A DNA stretch of 35,468 nucleotides from JAZDKP01 sp043802925 (GTDB taxonomy: Bacteria > Fibrobacterota > OXYB2-FULL-49-7 > JAEUSG01). Where the stretch lies: NCBI GenBank assembly GCA_043802925.1, contig JAZDKP010000223.1, positions 1 through 35,468 on the forward strand. Direction: 5' to 3'. Numbering within the stretch: the first letter of the stretch is position 1; each line of letters begins with the position of its first letter. The translations under genes and the position numbers were made by a program. This document shows positions 15,139-24,114 of this stretch, one piece after another. The notes below the pieces were generated by a model. The model was not told where the DNA came from. It worked only from the letters and a program-made list of their open reading frames with translations, and made no database searches.

Positions 15139-18100
15139 TTCCAGACGCCGACCTTGGTGAACCGGAACACGGTCTTTCCGGCCGATTCAGCCTCCAGTTT
15201 GAGCGTGTACAGGCCCGGCGCCAGCCGGCCCACGTCGAGTGACGCATGGTTCCAGAGCGCGCCCGAAGGCCACCCGCTTTTTTCGAGCACCTTGTCCCCC
15301 GCGGCGTTAAAGAGCTTGCACCGGACGCGGGAGGCGCTGTTGGACAGGCGGTACTTGACGGTCACGACCGGTCCCTTGACGGGATTGGGATAGGTGAAGA
15401 GCGTGTCCACAGCCATGCCCGTGGCAAGGCCGCGCAGCGCGGGCAGCGCGGCCGGGTAGGCAAAGGTGCGGGCCAGCGAACCGCCGTTTGTGGCCCAGAC
15501 CGTATTTTCCGGGCCGCCCAATGCCACGTTAAAGCAGGCGAGCCACCCCTCCGCATTTTCGGTGAAGACCTCAAGGTGCTCGGGCACGCCCGCGGAAGAA
15601 TCCTTGTCGAGGTTGGCTGCCACGCACGAAAAGCCCGAGGCCCCGCCAAAGGGAAGAGAGAGGCCGGCCACACGCGCGCCGGGCGCAAAGTCGTACACTT
15701 GCGCATCATTGTCAAGGACAAGCAGGTTGCCGTTGGGCGCGGGAATGAAAAGCTCCATGGCGTTGTCATTGTCGAGGTCCGTGAGCGTGGCCGTGGCGAT
15801 GAATGCGCCCGAAGGTTCACGGATGGAAAGCGTGTAAGGCCATCCGGTGAGCGGGGTGCCCGAATAATTGAGAGCGAAAATCTTGTTGTTGCCCGGAATG
15901 ACGATATCAAGGTTCCCGTCCCCGTCCACATCGCCCAGGGAGGGCGAAACCGCGCGGTTCGCGTCAACCTTAACGGGCCAACCGGGCAGCACGTTCAGCA
16001 GGCTGTCGAGGAGCACCACGTTGCCGTTTGCGTCGTTCAGCGCAATCTCAAGGCCCGCGTTGGAGCGCGCCACATCGCCCACAGCCATGCGGACTTCGCC
16101 GGACAGCATGGACAAAAGGCGTGAATCGAGGACACGGAGCGTGCGCCGGTTGAGTTTGTACAACGTCCCGCCCGCAACGGCAAAGAGGCGCATGGAATCG
16201 AGGGCCAGGGCCGTAATCGGCTTGCCCAAAGCCAGCGTCACAGCAGTATCGAACCCAACGGCCCGGGCGGCTATTTTTCCGGAGAAGGTCCCGCAATAGA
16301 GTGTGTCATGTAAAATGGAAATCAACGTGGAAAGGCTGTCCCCTGCCAGCGAATCAAGCATAGCGTACGTTCCGGTGCGCGTATCGTACTTTTGAAAGAA
16401 TCGGGAGGAGGGCTGAGCGGTATCGACCGAGGTGAAATAGAGGAAGGAATCCGCCACCGAAGGGGTCGAAAGCCGCCGATGGCCTGCAATGCGCAGGGTG
16501 CTGTCGACGTGGCGGACGGTGTCCCCGAGCGCGTTGACGATGGCAAGGGTGTCGCCGTTCGCGGCCCAGGCCATGAGATTTCCGGTAGGGGTGACCGCGT
16601 ACAGGACGGAATTCACGCAGACCGCCTCTTTGACAGAATTCAAGGTGTCCACACGACGCGGCCAGTTTCCCTGGGGCCGCATCCAGTCCACCCGCACCCG
16701 AAAGACGTCCGCGCTGAAGAGGCGCACGCGCTCATTCCATTCGTTGATGTATTCGTGGAGTTTGGTGCTGTCGGCGATGGTATCAATAGAAATCGTGATG
16801 CCCGTGTAGCCGCCCGTGTTGGTGTGCGTGGAGAAAAAACGATCTGTGTGCGAATTGGGCGTCCCGCTCCGGTAGGGCGTGATCTGGCTGATGTACTGGC
16901 CGCTCTTGAACTCATAGTGCGGAAAAAAGTCCGCGGGTCCGCCGTAACTCTGCGTGGCCTGACCGAAAATGTCCACGAACTCCGCGCCCAGGTCTTCGAT
17001 GCCGTCCGACTCCTCGAGGTCCACACCCCTACGGTTGATGTAGTTATTGACCCCGTTAAGAGCGAGCTTTTCACTCAGGACCTGCTCGTCGATGTGCCAG
17101 ACGAGCACACCGAACCCCGGCAGGCCCACGTCTGGGCTGTTGCAGTCCGTGACCACGCCTGCGGCTTTTTTGGGGTTCACGACCAGTTGCCGGCAGTCGT
17201 CGGGATTGGCGCAAAGGCTGTCGAACACCATCCGGCCCCAGGCGCCGTAGAGAGTATCGTACGGATCGTAGGAAAAGGTGTCCGCGTCCGTGGTGAGGGT
17301 GAAGGAATCGAGGGTCGACGCCATGTACTGGCGGTTTTCAATCAGGTAGTACTCGGTCGAGGAGAGCGGCACCTTGATGACAGTATTTCCACTGTTGCCG
17401 GTCAAGACTGAGTGCAGTGTGTCGCTCCAGCCCGCAACACCCGGAACCGCAACGATAGGGTCGGCCCAGCCGAGTTTGACGCGGCACCAAGCCGAGGGAA
17501 GAATGGGCGCAAAACCGCGCACCGTGTTGTAACCGCCCACGTCCATGAGGCAGAAGGCGCCCACTGCGCTCACCCCCTTCTGGGTGTCCCACAAGTCCGG
17601 GAGCCCCATGGCGCGCGCCAGCTGGTTGACCAGGATGCCGTTGACCCCGAAATTGAGCCCGTCCTGGCTCGCGGTCTCGGAGACGATGAGAAGCTGTTGG
17701 ACGAAGTTGGAACTGTCCTTTGAAAAGATGCCATAGCTCCCGTCCGCGGGGCTGCGGTCATAAGCAAGGGTAAAATCGCCATCGTTGTCGTTGTACGCGG
17801 TACCATTATAATCCTTGAAATCGCTCGGCCAGATATAGCTGTCGATGAGGTCGCTGGGCGTGGTGGCAAAAAGACCGCCCATCCCGGCCCCGTCCGTAAG
17901 ACCTGAAGCGCCGGCGTGAAAGACCACGACCACGGTCTTGGATTTCTGAACCCGCACCGGCGTCACGGTAGAGCAGGACCGGCAGGTTGAGGTGAAACCG
18001 GTGTCGAGCAACCCGGCCTCGGCCGCGCGCCGGAGTGCGTCGCCCGCAAAGGCCATGATGCCCTGGTTCAGCCGGTAATTATACTCGTCGATGCTTTCCG

Positions 18101-18482
18101 CGGGCCGTTTTTCCGGCACCCGGTAGTGCCGCATGCGGTGGCCCACATAGAGGTGCCGGCGCGTGGGGTCGCCGCCTGGAAGCACGGTATCCGCGATGGC
18201 GTAGTTGATGACCAACCGTCCATTGGAGGCGCGCTCAAAATAGTTTTTCGCGAACGCAAGGTGCTTTTCAAAATAGGCGCGGTAGTTGCCGCCCCCGGGC
18301 CGATTGTCGAGACGATAGTCACCGCAGGTGCCAAAGGTGCCGTCCCCGGTGGTGAGGTCGTTCAACTCGTCCTTTTGGAATTCCATGAGGATGCCGATCA
18401 CGTTCAGTGTGTCGGCCGTGGCAGGGAAGGGTGCGGCAAAGAACAGGGGAAGGAGAATAAGCGCGCAAAAACGTGCTGCCAT
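15135..18482 (-). CDS. M6-like protease homologue with destroyed zinc motif
   Basis: The 1115-residue exported protein (signal peptide 1-23) follows the immune-inhibitor-A/M6 layout: NVIGILMEFQ at the start and, later, GILVNQLARAMGLPDLWD followed by VGAFCLMDVGGYN. Active M6 enzymes have HEFGH directly before GLPDLYD. Here the aligned residues are N286, Q287, L288, A289, R290, so both zinc histidines and the catalytic Glu are gone. The GLPDL and CLMD framework is intact, which implies selection for the fold rather than catalysis. The middle carries a PQQ/propeller-like region and an FG-GAP motif (DVDGDGNLDI, about residue 852). The last 88 residues (YPNPVKGPV to FTKVGVWK) look like a T9SS sorting domain. 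An active peptidase is encoded directly downstream. Confidence 0.8.
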   Translation of the reverse strand: MAARFCALILLPLFFAAPFPATADTLNVIGILMEFQKDELNDLTTGDGTFGTCGDYRLDNRPGGGNYRAYFEKHLAFAKNYFERASNGRLVINYAIADTVLPGGDPTRRHLYVGHRMRHYRVPEKRPAESIDEYNYRLNQGIMAFAGDALRRAAEAGLLDTGFTSTCRSCSTVTPVRVQKSKTVVVVFHAGASGLTDGAGMGGLFATTPSDLIDSYIWPSDFKDYNGTAYNDNDGDFTLAYDRSPADGSYGIFSKDSSNFVQQLLIVSETASQDGLNFGVNGILVNQLARAMGLPDLWDTQKGVSAVGAFCLMDVGGYNTVRGFAPILPSAWCRVKLGWADPIVAVPGVAGWSDTLHSVLTGNSGNTVIKVPLSSTEYYLIENRQYMASTLDSFTLTTDADTFSYDPYDTLYGAWGRMVFDSLCANPDDCRQLVVNPKKAAGVVTDCNSPDVGLPGFGVLVWHIDEQVLSEKLALNGVNNYINRRGVDLEESDGIEDLGAEFVDIFGQATQSYGGPADFFPHYEFKSGQYISQITPYRSGTPNSHTDRFFSTHTNTGGYTGITISIDTIADSTKLHEYINEWNERVRLFSADVFRVRVDWMRPQGNWPRRVDTLNSVKEAVCVNSVLYAVTPTGNLMAWAANGDTLAIVNALGDTVRHVDSTLRIAGHRRLSTPSVADSFLYFTSVDTAQPSSRFFQKYDTRTGTYAMLDSLAGDSLSTLISILHDTLYCGTFSGKIAARAVGFDTAVTLALGKPITALALDSMRLFAVAGGTLYKLNRRTLRVLDSRLLSMLSGEVRMAVGDVARSNAGLEIALNDANGNVVLLDSLLNVLPGWPVKVDANRAVSPSLGDVDGDGNLDIVIPGNNKIFALNYSGTPLTGWPYTLSIREPSGAFIATATLTDLDNDNAMELFIPAPNGNLLVLDNDAQVYDFAPGARVAGLSLPFGGASGFSCVAANLDKDSSAGVPEHLEVFTENAEGWLACFNVALGGPENTVWATNGGSLARTFAYPAALPALRGLATGMAVDTLFTYPNPVKGPVVTVKYRLSNSASRVRCKLFNAAGDKVLEKSGWPSGALWNHASLDVGRLAPGLYTLKLEAESAGKTVFRFTKVGVWK

Positions 18483-18514
18483 GGTGTGCCCTTACCCGTT
18501 ATAAAGGGGATTGG

Positions 18515-20728
18515 TCAGTACATGAAGATGAGCGACAGGCGCAGCTGCTTGTTTCGCGCCGATCCCTCGTCGTCGAAGGTGGGGCCGGGCAGGTGGTCCT
18601 TGATAATATACCTGTCGACGAAAGGCGACCCCACGATGTACGACCCGTTGAAGTGGATATTGCCGTAATTGATGCCCATGCCGAAGGTGATTTCGCCGCG
18701 CGACCCCGCCTTGTCGTACATGGTGCCCACGCGGAAGGCCAGGAAGTGGCTATACCAGTACTCCGCGCCGAGCGAATAGATGAATTCCGCGATTTCCTCG
18801 CGCCAGGGGTCGTCGAGAAAAGTGGTGACGGCCGCCTTCCAGAATGGGTCGGGTGGAAGGGCCTTGCCCTCCCGTTGAACGGTCTGGTCATCGTCACGGC
18901 GGCGGATGAGCTCACGGTTGACGTCAAAGAGGACCTTGAGATTGTGGATGGGGTTGTCGAGCGCGCGCCAGGCCACGCCGGTGCGCAGGTTGAACGGGAT
19001 GGGGTCGGCCTGGTTCTGGTCGATGTAGACGATGTCCGGGCCCATGTTCTGCAGGGTGAGGCCGAAGTCGAGGCCGCGCACGATGTTGCGCTGCTTGAGG
19101 CCGAAGTCCACGGCAAAGGAGCTGGCGATGCCGCGCCGCTTTTCGTTGCCCACCTGCACGTCCGCAAGCTTGCTGTAAATGAACTTGGGCGTGATGCCGA
19201 TGCCCGTATTGTCGCCGAAGTTGGTGCCATAGCTGAGGCCGGCAAAGAAATCAAAGGAACGGAACGTGCCCAGGTGGCGGCCCACCTCGTCGGTCCACTC
19301 GTTTTCGCCGAAGGAGATATACTTGACAAACGCACCCAGCGTACCCCAGTCCTCGGTGGGCCAGGTCGTGCTGAAGTAGAGGTGGTAGAGGTCCTTGAGG
19401 CCGAACTCGGGCAGCAGGTTCTCCCAGAAGGCGCCGATTTGGCGCTCGGACTTGTCGTACCGGCTGATGCCCTTGTCGGTGAGGAACCAGACGTCGCGGG
19501 CCTGCGGCAGCACCTGCAGGACCCGGTCGCTCGGGAGCCCGTTCTGGCTGTGGAAGTGTTTCCATTCGGCGCCCTCGACGCTCCGGCCCTCCTTGCCGAC
19601 CTTGACGCGGCCCTTGGTATAGCGGAGCGCCCCCTTCCGGGTACCCACCCAGACGAGGTCGCGCGAATCGACAGTGATGGACTGGACCTCGTTGTCGTCG
19701 AACTTGAACTTTTTCCAGGCCTTGAGCTTGTAGCGGGCCACGCCCTGGCGCGTGGCGCACCAGACGTTACGGTCGTTGTCGGCCGCGATGCCTTTGACGT
19801 AATTATCAATCAAACCGTTGGTGGAATCGAAAACCGACAGGGTCTTGCCTTTTTTACGGATGAGGCCGTTGGTGGTCCCGATCCAGACCGTGCCCCCGCC
19901 CTGCGTGGCATCGAGGGCGGTGATGGTGTCGCTTTGCATGAGCGAGTCCGTGGAAAAAAGGCGCCAGCGTCCGCCCGAAAGACGAGCCGCGCCCCGGTGG
20001 GTGCCCACCCAGACCTCCTCCCCGCCTGCGCTGATGCAGCGGATGGCGTTGGCAGGCAGGCCGTCGAGGTCATTGTATTTTTTCCACTTGGACCCGTTGT
20101 AATGAAACAACCCGTTTTCCGTTCCCACCCAGAGTTTGCCCGCATCGTCCGCGAAGAGCGCGGTGATTTTTTCGCCCTGCAGGGCCGTGAAAAATGGCAT
20201 TTTAAAATCGGGCAGCCCCTCCTCATCCGCTTTCTTGACAATCTTGTTGTAGGCCTTGACCGTGTCCACGGCCTTTTTCAGGAGGTCGTCCTGCGTGGCG
20301 CTGTCCGCGAAATTGAGGTACTTGCGGACCACTTTCTCGATGTTGTCGTTCTGCTCGAGGTAAAAGATTTCGTAATCAAGCCAATTGTTACCGTCAAACT
20401 TGTACAGCCCCTTTTCCGTGGCCGCCCAGATGGCGGGCCGCTCGGCAAAGAAAAGTTTGGGCTTTGCGCCGATGGCCACGAAGGTCTCGCCCCGCGCGGG
20501 CAGGAAGGTCTTCCAGCTGTTGGCAAGCGGCGTCAGTCCCAGGGCCCCGGGGTTATAGTAGGTGGCGTCCACGTCGTCGGACACGGCCACAAAGGCCTCG
20601 CCCATGCCGGTCGCGCGCGCGCCCGGGGCAAGGAGCAGGGTGGGCAGGGCCGCCTGGCCCACGGCAAAGAGGGCCACAGCCGGGACAAGAACGAGGAGCG
20701 CAGTGCGAAGAAGGAAGGGGTTACGCAT
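18515..20728 (-). CDS. PorV/PorQ-family outer-membrane protein with inserted seven-repeat propeller
   Basis: This 737-residue protein starts with a signal peptide (to about 26) and the PorV signature LLLAPGARATGMGEAFVAVS then YYNPGALG (to about 64). After one more strand the barrel is interrupted. Residues about 98-425 hold seven two-component-regulator-propeller repeats, each with W(V/I)GT..G-type cores centred on W101, W200, W240, W282, W323, W360 and W414. Barrel strands resume from about 445 and end in RLSLIFMY with a terminal aromatic residue. PorV proteins shuttle T9SS cargo at the outer membrane. The propeller insertion could be an external recognition surface. It lies 3 bases after the upstream gene and 32 before the pseudo-M6 gene, which carries a sorting domain. 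Confidence 0.8.
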   Translation of the reverse strand: MRNPFLLRTALLVLVPAVALFAVGQAALPTLLLAPGARATGMGEAFVAVSDDVDATYYNPGALGLTPLANSWKTFLPARGETFVAIGAKPKLFFAERPAIWAATEKGLYKFDGNNWLDYEIFYLEQNDNIEKVVRKYLNFADSATQDDLLKKAVDTVKAYNKIVKKADEEGLPDFKMPFFTALQGEKITALFADDAGKLWVGTENGLFHYNGSKWKKYNDLDGLPANAIRCISAGGEEVWVGTHRGAARLSGGRWRLFSTDSLMQSDTITALDATQGGGTVWIGTTNGLIRKKGKTLSVFDSTNGLIDNYVKGIAADNDRNVWCATRQGVARYKLKAWKKFKFDDNEVQSITVDSRDLVWVGTRKGALRYTKGRVKVGKEGRSVEGAEWKHFHSQNGLPSDRVLQVLPQARDVWFLTDKGISRYDKSERQIGAFWENLLPEFGLKDLYHLYFSTTWPTEDWGTLGAFVKYISFGENEWTDEVGRHLGTFRSFDFFAGLSYGTNFGDNTGIGITPKFIYSKLADVQVGNEKRRGIASSFAVDFGLKQRNIVRGLDFGLTLQNMGPDIVYIDQNQADPIPFNLRTGVAWRALDNPIHNLKVLFDVNRELIRRRDDDQTVQREGKALPPDPFWKAAVTTFLDDPWREEIAEFIYSLGAEYWYSHFLAFRVGTMYDKAGSRGEITFGMGINYGNIHFNGSYIVGSPFVDRYIIKDHLPGPTFDDEGSARNKQLRLSLIFMY

Positions 20729-20731
20729 GGG

Positions 20732-21316
20732 TCATCCGTTCACTTTCTTGATGTGCTTCCAGGAGGGCAGGCGAAAGCGCTCGTCGTCCTGGCCGATGCG
20801 GAAGTGCTCCGTGTCGCCGGACAACATTTTGTCCGCCTCGGGCCGGAGGGAACAGCCACAACCGGGATAAAAGGGAGGAATCAGCTCGGGATGGTGGTAA
20901 ATATCCTCGCGGGTGATGAAGAAGGACTTTTGACGGAACGCGTCGCACGGCCCCTCCCCCGCGCAGGGAACCACGAGATAGCGCTGGACGCCCTCCCGGT
21001 CACTCGTTAGGATGAGCTGGATGGCCGCATCAAGGCGCTCCTGATAATGGGTGAGGGCCGCCACCTTGTCCGCGCCCGAAAGCGGCGCGCCGTGAATGTC
21101 CTCGGTCTGCACCGACACAAAGGCGCGGAGGTCGTCGATGACCGGTTTGGCCGGGTGCAGGTTCTCACGCGGGGACTTCCGGATGACCGAATAAATGCCG
21201 CTCGTGTGGATCATGGGCATGGCCTCGTCCGCAACCACCTCTTTTTTCTGGAGGCCGATGTACAAGGCCAGCACCACAAGAACCACAAGAAAAATGACGC
21301 CGATTATGAGTTCCAT
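20732..21316 (-). CDS. Single-TM envelope protein of unknown function
   Basis: The protein has 194 residues. Residues 4-21 are a strong N-terminal membrane anchor (IIGVIFLVVLVVLALYIG) followed by a soluble, probably periplasmic or cytoplasmic-facing, domain. The soluble part contains VSVQTEDIHGAP, a VVPCAGEGPCD segment and a YPGCGCSL segment, so four cysteines may form disulfides or bind metal. The end is basic (PSWKHIKKVNG). I do not recognise a family. The gene is 3 bases before the PorV-propeller gene and belongs to the same transcript by spacing. The ribosome binding site is weak (CAGAAACACT before ATG). Confidence 0.6.
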   Translation of the reverse strand: MELIIGVIFLVVLVVLALYIGLQKKEVVADEAMPMIHTSGIYSVIRKSPRENLHPAKPVIDDLRAFVSVQTEDIHGAPLSGADKVAALTHYQERLDAAIQLILTSDREGVQRYLVVPCAGEGPCDAFRQKSFFITREDIYHHPELIPPFYPGCGCSLRPEADKMLSGDTEHFRIGQDDERFRLPSWKHIKKVNG

Positions 21317-21363
21317 AGTGTTTCTGGGATAATGTTAAATCTATTAAGTTTCGGCCGCATGAG

Positions 21364-21561
21364 TCAAACGCGGCCCCCTTCTTTTCCGTCCATTTCACTG
21401 AACTCCGCGTCCCGCACGGAAAGCCCGTCGGTACGGATGCGGTGGCGCGGCCCGGACTTTCCGGCCGGAGGCGGCGCGGAGCGCCGGCCCGCGGAGAGCA
21501 TTTTCACAAGGTAGGCGGCCAGGAGCCCAAAGAGCGCGGCCGTGAACAGGAGCCGGAGCAT
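21364..21561 (-). CDS. Small single-TM protein (65 aa)
   Basis: The N-terminus (LRLLFTAALFGLLAAYLVKML) is a membrane segment. A basic, proline- and glycine-rich tail follows (RRSAPPPAGK, then RIRTDGLSVRDAEFSEMDG). AAGGG stands about 10 bases before the ATG and the gene follows the LacI-type gene by 18 bases, so it is probably translated. It resembles short DUF4834-like proteins in general shape, but I cannot assign it. An imperfect GC inverted repeat (GGCCGC at 21353-21358 and GCGGCC at 21370-21375) brackets its stop codon. Confidence 0.5.
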   Translation of the reverse strand: MLRLLFTAALFGLLAAYLVKMLSAGRRSAPPPAGKSGPRHRIRTDGLSVRDAEFSEMDGKEGGRV

Positions 21562-21579
21562 GCGTCAGACGCCCTTGTC

Positions 21580-22578
21580 TTAAGCCGATTCCCGAATGAC
21601 GAACTTGGCCGGCAGCTCGCGTTTCACGATGGTCTCGTCACGCTTTTCAATTTTGTCGATGATCAGGTTGATGGCCATGTCGCCCATTTCAAGCTTGGGC
21701 TGGCGTACCGTCGTAAGCGCGGGCTCCACCACCATGGCCGCGGGCAGGTCGTCGTAGCCCACGATGGCGATGTCCTCGGGGATGCGCAGGCCGCGCTTTT
21801 TGAACTCCTTGACCATGCCGATGGCGGTCATGTCGCCCACGGGCGAAAAGACCGCGGTGGGCCTTTTCCCGCCCGCGGCAAGGATTTTGTTGGCGATGTA
21901 GGCGCCGTCGGTCAGGCTGTCGGAGGTGACCTCAAAAACCAGCTCCGGTTCAACGGGAAGCCCCTTCTCCGTGAGCGCATCACGGTAGCCCTCGAGCCGC
22001 TCCTCAATGTTCAGGTTCTTGCGGTTGATGGTAATGGCCGCGATATGCTGGTGCCCCTTTTCAATGAGGTACTTTACCGCATCGTAGGAGCCGGTCTTGT
22101 TGTTGACGTAAATGGAGTCGAGGCGGTCGGAATTCTTGGCCACAAGCACGCAGGGCATCTTTTCCTTCCTGAAGAGTTCCAGTTCCTCGTCGCTCGAACT
22201 CGCGGTGATGACAATGACGCCGTCCACGCGCCCCTCGTACACCACGCGCTGGAACAGTTTATACTCATCGAGCCCCTGCCCGATGGTGTCGAACAGGATG
22301 ACCGTGTAGCTGGCGTTGCGCAGGGTGTTCTTGACGCCCTCCATGATGCGCATGATAAAACCACTCGCCAGGTTGGGCACAATGACGCCGATGGCGTTGC
22401 TCCGCTTGGTGGCCAGGCCCCGGGCGATGATGTTGGGGTAATAGTTGAGCTCGCTCGCAATGGCGAGCACCTTTTTCTTGGTGGCCTCACTGATGTTCGG
22501 CTTGTTGTTGATGACCATGGACACGGTCGCGGTGGTGACCCCCGCCCGTTCGGCAATGTCCTTGAGTGTGACGGCCAT
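21580..22578 (-). CDS. LacI/GalR-family transcriptional regulator
   Basis: The protein has 332 residues. The ATG at 22576-22578 is preceded by an ideal AAGGAGG at 9 bases, so a longer in-frame reading is rejected. Residues 2-50 are the LacI DNA-binding domain (VTLKDIAERAGVTTATVSMV, hinge ELNYYPNIIARGLATKRS). The periplasmic-binding-protein-like core follows (IGVIVPNLASGFIMRIMEGV, VDGVIVITASS, IAIVGYDDLPAAMVVEPALT). The ligand is probably a sugar or nucleoside-type molecule but cannot be read from the sequence. It lies within the envelope-gene block, its ribosome binding site overlapping the DUF5683 gene end, so it is cotranscribed with the genes it may control. Confidence 0.92.
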   Translation of the reverse strand: MAVTLKDIAERAGVTTATVSMVINNKPNISEATKKKVLAIASELNYYPNIIARGLATKRSNAIGVIVPNLASGFIMRIMEGVKNTLRNASYTVILFDTIGQGLDEYKLFQRVVYEGRVDGVIVITASSSDEELELFRKEKMPCVLVAKNSDRLDSIYVNNKTGSYDAVKYLIEKGHQHIAAITINRKNLNIEERLEGYRDALTEKGLPVEPELVFEVTSDSLTDGAYIANKILAAGGKRPTAVFSPVGDMTAIGMVKEFKKRGLRIPEDIAIVGYDDLPAAMVVEPALTTVRQPKLEMGDMAINLIIDKIEKRDETIVKRELPAKFVIRESA

Positions 22579-22592
22579 AGATTCTATCCTCC

Positions 22593-23621
22593 TTAAAAGC
22601 GGTACGTCGCGGTCATGGCCATGCCCTCCGCGGACGGGACGAGGCCCATTTCGAGCTTCTTGTCGAAGCCGCTGAAATGAGCGTCCACGTACGCGTCGAA
22701 CGCGGCGTAAAAATAGAGCGCCACGAGATACCATATGTTTTCGTTGCGGCTGGCGTAATAGTCCTTTTTCTTTCCCTGGTGGTAGTCCGCGCGGGCGGTC
22801 AGCGCGTTGCCCTCGTTTGAGAGCGCGGTGCGGTGGCCGACCGCGTCGCTTTTCATGGTGTCGAGGGCGGCCTTTTCCATGGTGAGGGAATCCCGGGCAG
22901 GGGTCTGGAGCGTGGTGTCCGACAGGCGGGTGCTGATATGCTGGAGCGAATGATCGTAATCCGCGATCTGGGCGTTGATTTCATCGAGCCGGGGAGTGAA
23001 AACCTCGGCCCGGGCGCGGTAGCTGTCCTCCAGTTTCAGATAATAGCCCGCGGTCCGCTGCCACACCGCAAGGTTGGTCGTAAAGCCGGCCGCGGCCATG
23101 GCCAGCAGTCCCAGCTTGGCATACTGGCGGTTATAGAGCTGGCCCCAACCGGGCAGGAGCATGGAGCGGAGCAGCGCGCCGCGCGGACTGCGTTCATCGT
23201 TGTCGGACGGATGGTGCCTCTTATAATAGTAATTATAGCAGTCGAGTAGGTTATAAACGTGCGCACCCGCTACCCAGGCCAGGGTGCGGCCCCTCATGGC
23301 GTTGGCATATTCGAGGCGCCCACCGTATTCCTCGGTGGAATCCGTGTTTCCGGTTCGCACAGCCTCATTATAACGCGTCTGCCACTTGTTCATAAGGTAA
23401 TAACCGTCATTCAGGCCGGAACTGATGAGCGCGGCCTCCAATGTCAGCAGCATCCCCCCCTTGATGGGATGCCCCTGTATTAGCTGCCCGCTCCCAGGGA
23501 TGATTAATGAACTTAACAGATAAGGCCATGCGCCTTTTTCCTGATTAATTTCTAATGCATAAATGGAAATACTTAATACCAAGACTGCTTTAGCGTTTAA
23601 TTTTAATATATTAAGAACCAC
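22593..23621 (-). CDS. DUF5683-type membrane protein with repeated PG.GQL motif
   Basis: The 342-residue protein starts at GTG (weak AGTGG site). An N-terminal hydrophobic segment is followed by LIIPGSGQLIQGHPIKG near residue 40. A second copy, MLLPGWGQLYNRQYAKLG, follows about 120 residues later. Each copy precedes a hydrophobic hairpin, as in DUF5683 proteins of the Bacteroidota/Fibrobacterota group. About 90 residues after the second hairpin form a charged coiled-coil-like segment (RLDEINAQIADYDHSLQHIS). The end has YLVALYFYAAFDAYVDAHF and a short beta tail. The function of the family is unknown to me. It precedes the LacI gene with stop and ribosome binding site overlapping. Confidence 0.7.
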   Translation of the reverse strand: MVLNILKLNAKAVLVLSISIYALEINQEKGAWPYLLSSLIIPGSGQLIQGHPIKGGMLLTLEAALISSGLNDGYYLMNKWQTRYNEAVRTGNTDSTEEYGGRLEYANAMRGRTLAWVAGAHVYNLLDCYNYYYKRHHPSDNDERSPRGALLRSMLLPGWGQLYNRQYAKLGLLAMAAAGFTTNLAVWQRTAGYYLKLEDSYRARAEVFTPRLDEINAQIADYDHSLQHISTRLSDTTLQTPARDSLTMEKAALDTMKSDAVGHRTALSNEGNALTARADYHQGKKKDYYASRNENIWYLVALYFYAAFDAYVDAHFSGFDKKLEMGLVPSAEGMAMTATYRF

Positions 23622-23694
23622 GGCACCACTTTAACTTAATCTTGTGAAAAATTAATAAATCTGTTAATGAAAAGACAAGTGGAAATAGAAAGAG

Positions 23695-24099
23695 TTACTT
23701 TTTATTGTACTCGATGGCACCGTTGGGATAGCCGATAAAATACTCGTTCCCCGGAAGATTGTCGCCGTAGGAATCGATGCAGGGAGACTCCTTGGCCGTG
23801 ATGACAAACTCGTTCTCGAGATTGAGTTTGTATTCGACCGAATTGTCGTGGAAAGGATTGGCGAAGCCGATTTCTGAAAGGTTTCCGTACCGGCCGTGCT
23901 CCTGGCTGAACCGCTTCTGCAGGACGATGATGCTGGCCACGGTCTTGCGGGCCTCTTCCCGGGCGGCCCGCTTTTTCGCGGACCCGATGCGCTCGACCGC
24001 GAAAAAGGTGAGAATGGCCACGCAGAGAAAAAGGACAAGGAACTCCTTGAGTTCGATGCGCCCTTTGCGGATATCGCCCTTGTAAACTGCAGGTGTCAC
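23695..24099 (-). CDS. Pilin-like protein with atypical N-terminus
   Basis: The 134-residue protein begins with GTG, with AAAGGA about 10 bases upstream. A short basic leader (VYKGDIRKG) precedes a hydrophobic helix (residues 19-34, EFLVLFLCVAILTFFA). An amphipathic helix follows (AKKRAAREEARKTVASIIVLQKRF, about 41-64), then QEHGRYGNLSEIGF and a small beta domain ending YPNGAIEYNKK. This is the shape of type II/IV pseudopilins. The cleavage signal is not the canonical G-FTLIE. The nearest match is KG-RIELKE, with glutamate at +3 and +6 but not at +5. It may be a divergent pseudopilin or an anchored relative. Genes on both sides are close and in the same direction. Confidence 0.55.
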   Translation of the reverse strand: MTPAVYKGDIRKGRIELKEFLVLFLCVAILTFFAVERIGSAKKRAAREEARKTVASIIVLQKRFSQEHGRYGNLSEIGFANPFHDNSVEYKLNLENEFVITAKESPCIDSYGDNLPGNEYFIGYPNGAIEYNKK

Positions 24100-24114
24100 G
24101 TGGAAGACGTCCTT

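Noticed and set aside
18473..21010. An 845-codon open frame on the plus strand opposite the PorV-propeller gene and flanking genes
   Set aside because: It has no signal peptide or recognisable domain and lies antisense to well-supported genes. GC-rich codon use often leaves such frames open.
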